Source of the DNA: Gemmatimonadota bacterium
Lineage (GTDB): Bacteria > Gemmatimonadota > Gemmatimonadetes > Longimicrobiales > Gaopeijiaceae
Reading direction: 5' to 3'
NCBI GenBank assembly: GCA_003695865.1
Contig: RFGQ01000315.1
Span: 1 to 7,491 of the forward strand
Length of the DNA: 7,491 bases
Both the position numbers and the translations under genes were made by a program. Each line of letters begins with the position of its first letter. The stretch's first letter is position 1. The notes beneath the pieces are model-generated. The model saw only the letters and a list, made by a program, of their open reading frames with translations. It ran no database searches and was not told the DNA's origin. Below, piece after piece: positions 5,198 through 7,491 of the stretch.

Positions 5198-5923
5198 CTC
5201 CGCCACCCGTGGGTCCGGCACCGGGTCGTGGGCCGGGTCGAACCCGGCCAGAAGCATCGCGATCACCGTCTCGCGGCACGTGGCCTCGTCGAGCTCCGCG
5301 GTGTCGGGCCTCACGTGGCGGTGCATGGCGAAGAAGGTGATCGTCTCGGACGCGACACGTACGGCGGTCGCCGCATCCGGATACCTGCGGAAGACACCCT
5401 CGTCCATGCGCCGCTCGACCAGGCGGGTCGCGGTTTCGAAGACCCGCCGGCGGAACTCCCTGTAGAACAGCAGGTGCAACTCGGGCCAGTCGCGTGCGCA
5501 GCGCTCGATGAGCTCCAGTGCCTGCCAGTAGCGCGCCTGCCAACCCCAGATTTCGCGCAACACCAGCTCGAACTCGGCCCGCGCGTCCGCCGGCGGGGCC
5601 GGTGCGCGGGCGGCTGCCTCGAGACAGGGAAAACGCGCGATCTCGTTGAAGCGCCCCCACACCCACTCGATCAGGTCACTCGCCGGCACACCCCGGAAGG
5701 GAAGCTCCCCGGTGGAGGGACCGGGATCACCCAAGGCTCTGCGCAGGACGAGTTGGAAGAGGGATTCCTTCCCCTCGGCGTAGAGATAGATCGTCCCCGC
5801 CGACAGACCGGCCCGGCGGGCGATCTCGTCCAGACGCGTGCCCCGGTACCCCGTTTCGATGAACGCTTCGGCCGCCGCGTCGAGGATGCGCTGCAGCTTG
5901 GTATCGGACTTCGTGCGAGCCAT
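5189..5923 (-). CDS. TetR-family transcriptional regulator
   Basis: The 244-residue product has a clear N-terminal TetR DNA-binding domain: RILDAAAEAFIETGYRGTRLDEIARRAGLSAGTIYLYAEGKESLF (about residues 12-56), with the recognition helix around SAGTIYLY (41-48). The helical C-terminal region (57-230), with several Trp and aromatic residues (WVWGRF, IWGWQARYWQ), would bind an unknown ligand and mediate dimerisation. The length is at the upper end of the family. The open frame continues far upstream into the neighbouring gene, but the ATG at 5923 places the helix-turn-helix at the usual distance from the N-terminus. No Shine-Dalgarno precedes it, which agrees with the leaderless start predicted from the promoter. 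The hydrolase follows in the same transcript, so this protein most likely represses its own operon and is relieved by a small molecule linked to the hydrolase substrate; that last point is inference. Confidence 0.95.
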   Translation of the reverse strand: MARTKSDTKLQRILDAAAEAFIETGYRGTRLDEIARRAGLSAGTIYLYAEGKESLFQLVLRRALGDPGPSTGELPFRGVPASDLIEWVWGRFNEIARFPCLEAAARAPAPPADARAEFELVLREIWGWQARYWQALELIERCARDWPELHLLFYREFRRRVFETATRLVERRMDEGVFRRYPDAATAVRVASETITFFAMHRHVRPDTAELDEATCRETVIAMLLAGFDPAHDPVPDPRVAEGG

Positions 5924-5929
5924 AGCGGG

Positions 5930-5958
5930 ATAATAAATGAACGATTCATTTTGAGCAA
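5930..5958 (-). promoter_or_regulatory. Candidate promoter of the tetR-hydrolase operon
   Basis: On the minus strand, TTGCTC (5958-5953, half-match to the -35 consensus) and TATTAT (5935-5930, one mismatch to the -10 consensus) are separated by exactly 17 bases. Only six bases lie between the -10 box and the ATG, so transcription would begin at or within a base or two of the start codon. The AT-rich patch stands out sharply from the surrounding GC-rich DNA. Confidence 0.65.
5935..5951. promoter_or_regulatory. TetR-type operator (7-3-7 perfect inverted repeat)
   Basis: AAATGAA and TTCATTT are perfect seven-base arms around CGA. The dyad fills the spacer of the candidate promoter and touches its -10 box. 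Placement between -35 and -10, immediately ahead of the regulator's own gene, is typical of TetR-family autorepression, where a dimer blocks RNA polymerase. Confidence 0.75.
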
Positions 5959-5971
5959 TGGAGGCGTGCGT

Positions 5972-5998
5972 ACGTCCCGAGGGGGCGCCCCACGTCCC
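5972..5998. repeat. ACGTCCC direct repeats flanking a GC palindrome
   Basis: ACGTCCC occurs at 5972-5978 and 5992-5998, start to start 20 bases apart, about two helical turns. Between them lies the ten-base palindrome GGGGCGCCCC (5982-5991). The set lies in the short gap between the stop of the propeller gene and the tetR promoter. It could be an activator site or part of a transcription end; there is no T-tract. Confidence 0.35.
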
Positions 5999-6000
5999 TC

Positions 6001-7491
6001 CTACTTCCAGTCCAGATACGTCATCTGGGTGATGCCGGGCACGAGGCGCCCAAGTTCCCGGCCTTCGGCGGTCATGAGGTGCACCGCCGTGTGTCCGCTG
6101 CTCTTCAGGTAGGCGATGTAGCGGCCCTCCGGCCCGTAGACCGGTAGCCAGTTGACCCATCCATCGGTGTAGAGCAGGTCCTCGCCCGACCCGTCGAGCC
6201 GCGCGCGCACGATGTTCCACGGCACGAGCGCCGACTCGGGGTCCGTGGCGAAGTCGGTGCCCCTTGTGAAGCGCTCGAAGACGGTGAAGGTGCCGTTGCC
6301 GACCGGATCGTGATCCGACACGCCGGAACGGCGCGTCAACTGCACCACCCCGGTGCCGTCCTCGTTCATGACCGCGATCTGCACCTGCGGCTTGGCCTGG
6401 AAGCGGTCGGTCTTGAAGACGATCCGGCCGTCGGGCAGGTACTCGGGATCGTTGTCGTCGACGCCGGCCGGGGTGAGGTCGGCGATCTCGGTACCGTCGG
6501 TGTTCATGACGACGATCGACGCAGCCCCGGGGTCGCGGAACGAAGCGTAGGCGATGCGCTGGTCGTCCGGGGACCAGGCCGGGTGCCCGTCGAGGATCGT
6601 GTTCGACGTGAGCCGGCGCAGATCGGTGCCGTCGACCGCGATGGTATAGATCTCGTACTCGGTGAACGCGTCCCGATCGGGCGCGCCGTGGAAGGCTACG
6701 CGTGTGCGGTCGTGCGAGAGCGAGACATTGTCTTTGAAGAGGTCGGGAAGCCGGGTGACCCGCCGCACCACGCCGGTGGCCGGATCGAACGTGTAGACCT
6801 CGCCGTTGGGCTCCTCGTGTCGACTCACGAAGGCGATCAGCCCACCCACGTCGCTCGGGAACGGGGTGCGGTCCACCGCGCCCACCGCACTCAGCGGCAG
6901 CCTGGGCCACGACGACGCATCGTCCGCGCCTCCGAACGCGGCGCCCGAGTTACCGGTACCCTGGGCGAGCTGCACGTGATCGAAGAGGACGATCTGGTAG
7001 CGGGACGACGCCGTGAGGGTGCCGTCCTGGCCGCGCGCGTCGGCCTGCATGGGCAGCAGGAACTCGGCCCGGTAGCGCGCCGCGGCCGCGTCCCACAGCA
7101 GACGCCCGAAGCCGTCGCCGATCTCGTCGCTCGTGTCGGGCCGGTGCTGATCGACGTACTGCACGCCGGGCCCCGCCGCGATCACGATGCGCTCGTCCTC
7201 ACCGTCCCTGAACACGCCGTCCCCGTCGGCGTCGAAGCGGAGCTGCACGCCGTCGAAGTCGAGCGGCCCCGAGGTGACGTCGAAGGCCGCGTTGTGCGTC
7301 GGGTCGTCCCACTCGAGCGCCACGTAGAGGTCGCGGTCGTCGTTGAGCAGGCCGAATCGCAGGGTGGTGGCCCGTCCCGACCCACCGCCGAAGGGGATCA
7401 TCTCGACACCGACCGCGGTCACGCTGTCGAACACACCGAAGTCGACCACCCCGTCGATGGGAAAGCGCTCGGCCAGCGCCGTGATCGACGG
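6001..7491 (-). CDS. CBM9-like domain plus six-blade PD40/TolB-type beta-propeller protein (N-terminus outside window)
   Basis: The frame is open to the window edge, giving at least 496 residues; the GTG at 7449 is an internal Val. Visible residues 1 to about 195 resemble the CBM9-like/DOMON-type sandwich: FPIDGVVD, then TLRFGLLNDDRDLYVALEWDD, then a DGVQLRFDADGDGVF segment. The loop DADGDGVFRDGE (87-98) fits the EF-hand calcium loop at positions 1, 3, 5, 6, 8 and 12. From about 216 to the end, six blades follow, several with the PD40 signature (HPAWSPDDQRIAYAS, VVMNTDGTEIADLT, IAVMNEDGTGVVQLT, EYLPDGRIVFKT). The last residues (MTYLDWK) close the propeller. Such proteins are normally exported and bind partners or glycans and not usually enzymes; the signal peptide would lie beyond the edge. 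It ends 77 bases before tetR and has its own promoter elsewhere. Confidence 0.92.
   Translation of the reverse strand, partial: PSITALAERFPIDGVVDFGVFDSVTAVGVEMIPFGGGSGRATTLRFGLLNDDRDLYVALEWDDPTHNAAFDVTSGPLDFDGVQLRFDADGDGVFRDGEDERIVIAAGPGVQYVDQHRPDTSDEIGDGFGRLLWDAAAARYRAEFLLPMQADARGQDGTLTASSRYQIVLFDHVQLAQGTGNSGAAFGGADDASSWPRLPLSAVGAVDRTPFPSDVGGLIAFVSRHEEPNGEVYTFDPATGVVRRVTRLPDLFKDNVSLSHDRTRVAFHGAPDRDAFTEYEIYTIAVDGTDLRRLTSNTILDGHPAWSPDDQRIAYASFRDPGAASIVVMNTDGTEIADLTPAGVDDNDPEYLPDGRIVFKTDRFQAKPQVQIAVMNEDGTGVVQLTRRSGVSDHDPVGNGTFTVFERFTRGTDFATDPESALVPWNIVRARLDGSGEDLLYTDGWVNWLPVYGPEGRYIAYLKSSGHTAVHLMTAEGRELGRLVPGITQMTYLDWK
7198..7233 (-). other. EF-hand-like calcium loop coding segment
   Basis: The twelve codons give D-A-D-G-D-G-V-F-R-D-G-E: Asp at 1, 3 and 5, Gly at 6, a hydrophobic residue at 8 and Glu at 12. 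This is the complete EF-hand loop consensus, placed inside the CBM9-like domain. The flanking helices of a true EF-hand are not evident, so a lone calcium-binding loop stabilising the sandwich is more likely. Confidence 0.6.

Noticed and set aside
5012..6112. 366-codon open frame on the plus strand across tetR and the hydrolase start
   Set aside because: It is antisense to well supported genes, its composition is Arg/Pro/Ala rich, and no domain or ribosome-binding site is visible. It is a GC-driven shadow.
5924..6910. In-frame extension of the TetR reading frame for about 329 codons upstream, overlapping the propeller gene
   Set aside because: The translation is Arg, Gly, Pro and His rich and lacks any domain, as expected for an off-frame reading of a high-GC gene. 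The propeller frame gives clear PD40 repeats, and the TetR domain starts correctly at 5923.

Overview
This is a high-GC bacterial segment with tightly packed genes, most of which resemble chromosomal housekeeping or accessory genes. Several traits fit Gemmatimonadota or a similar soil or sediment lineage: small exported proteins whose signal peptides end in an A-Q junction, alanine-rich signal peptides, a carbohydrate-module plus TolB-type propeller protein, and a secreted CubicO/NylB-like hydrolase. This placement is an inference from style and not from a marker gene. There are no rRNA or tRNA genes, transposases, phage genes or CRISPR arrays in the window.

Left part (1-1742, + strand). The tail of an unidentified gene ends at 95. 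After it come three small envelope-type genes in the same direction: a secreted two-cysteine protein (319-843), a probable lipoprotein (904-1263) and a four-helix membrane protein (1350-1742). None has a recognised function.

Middle (1743-4014). A classical short-chain dehydrogenase/reductase (1880-2749, -) faces the left cluster. Upstream of it on the same strand is a cold-shock-domain protein (2878-3084, -) with a very clear intrinsic terminator (2798-2840). The roughly 350 bases upstream of the cold-shock gene contain no gene but carry five stem-loops. One of these, followed by a T-rich tract on the minus strand, looks like an intrinsic terminator reading towards the cold-shock gene, which suggests attenuation or a structured leader. 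A YcxB-like membrane protein (3436-4014, +) begins to the right of this region.

Right part (4018-7491, - strand). A TetR-family regulator (5189-5923) and a secreted serine hydrolase of the beta-lactamase/CubicO/NylB-like fold (4018-5184) form a two-gene unit. The regulator's stop lies inside the ribosome-binding region of the hydrolase, which has a GTG start. A perfect 7-3-7 inverted repeat lies in the 17-base spacer of a plausible promoter just ahead of tetR, and the predicted transcript start falls on or next to the A of the ATG. This predicts an autoregulated and possibly leaderless operon. Upstream of it ends a large protein, truncated by the window edge, with a CBM9-like domain containing an EF-hand-like loop and a six-blade PD40/TolB propeller.

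No convincing undescribed multi-gene system is visible. The best leads are the structured leader of the cold-shock gene and the compact promoter/operator of the TetR-hydrolase unit.
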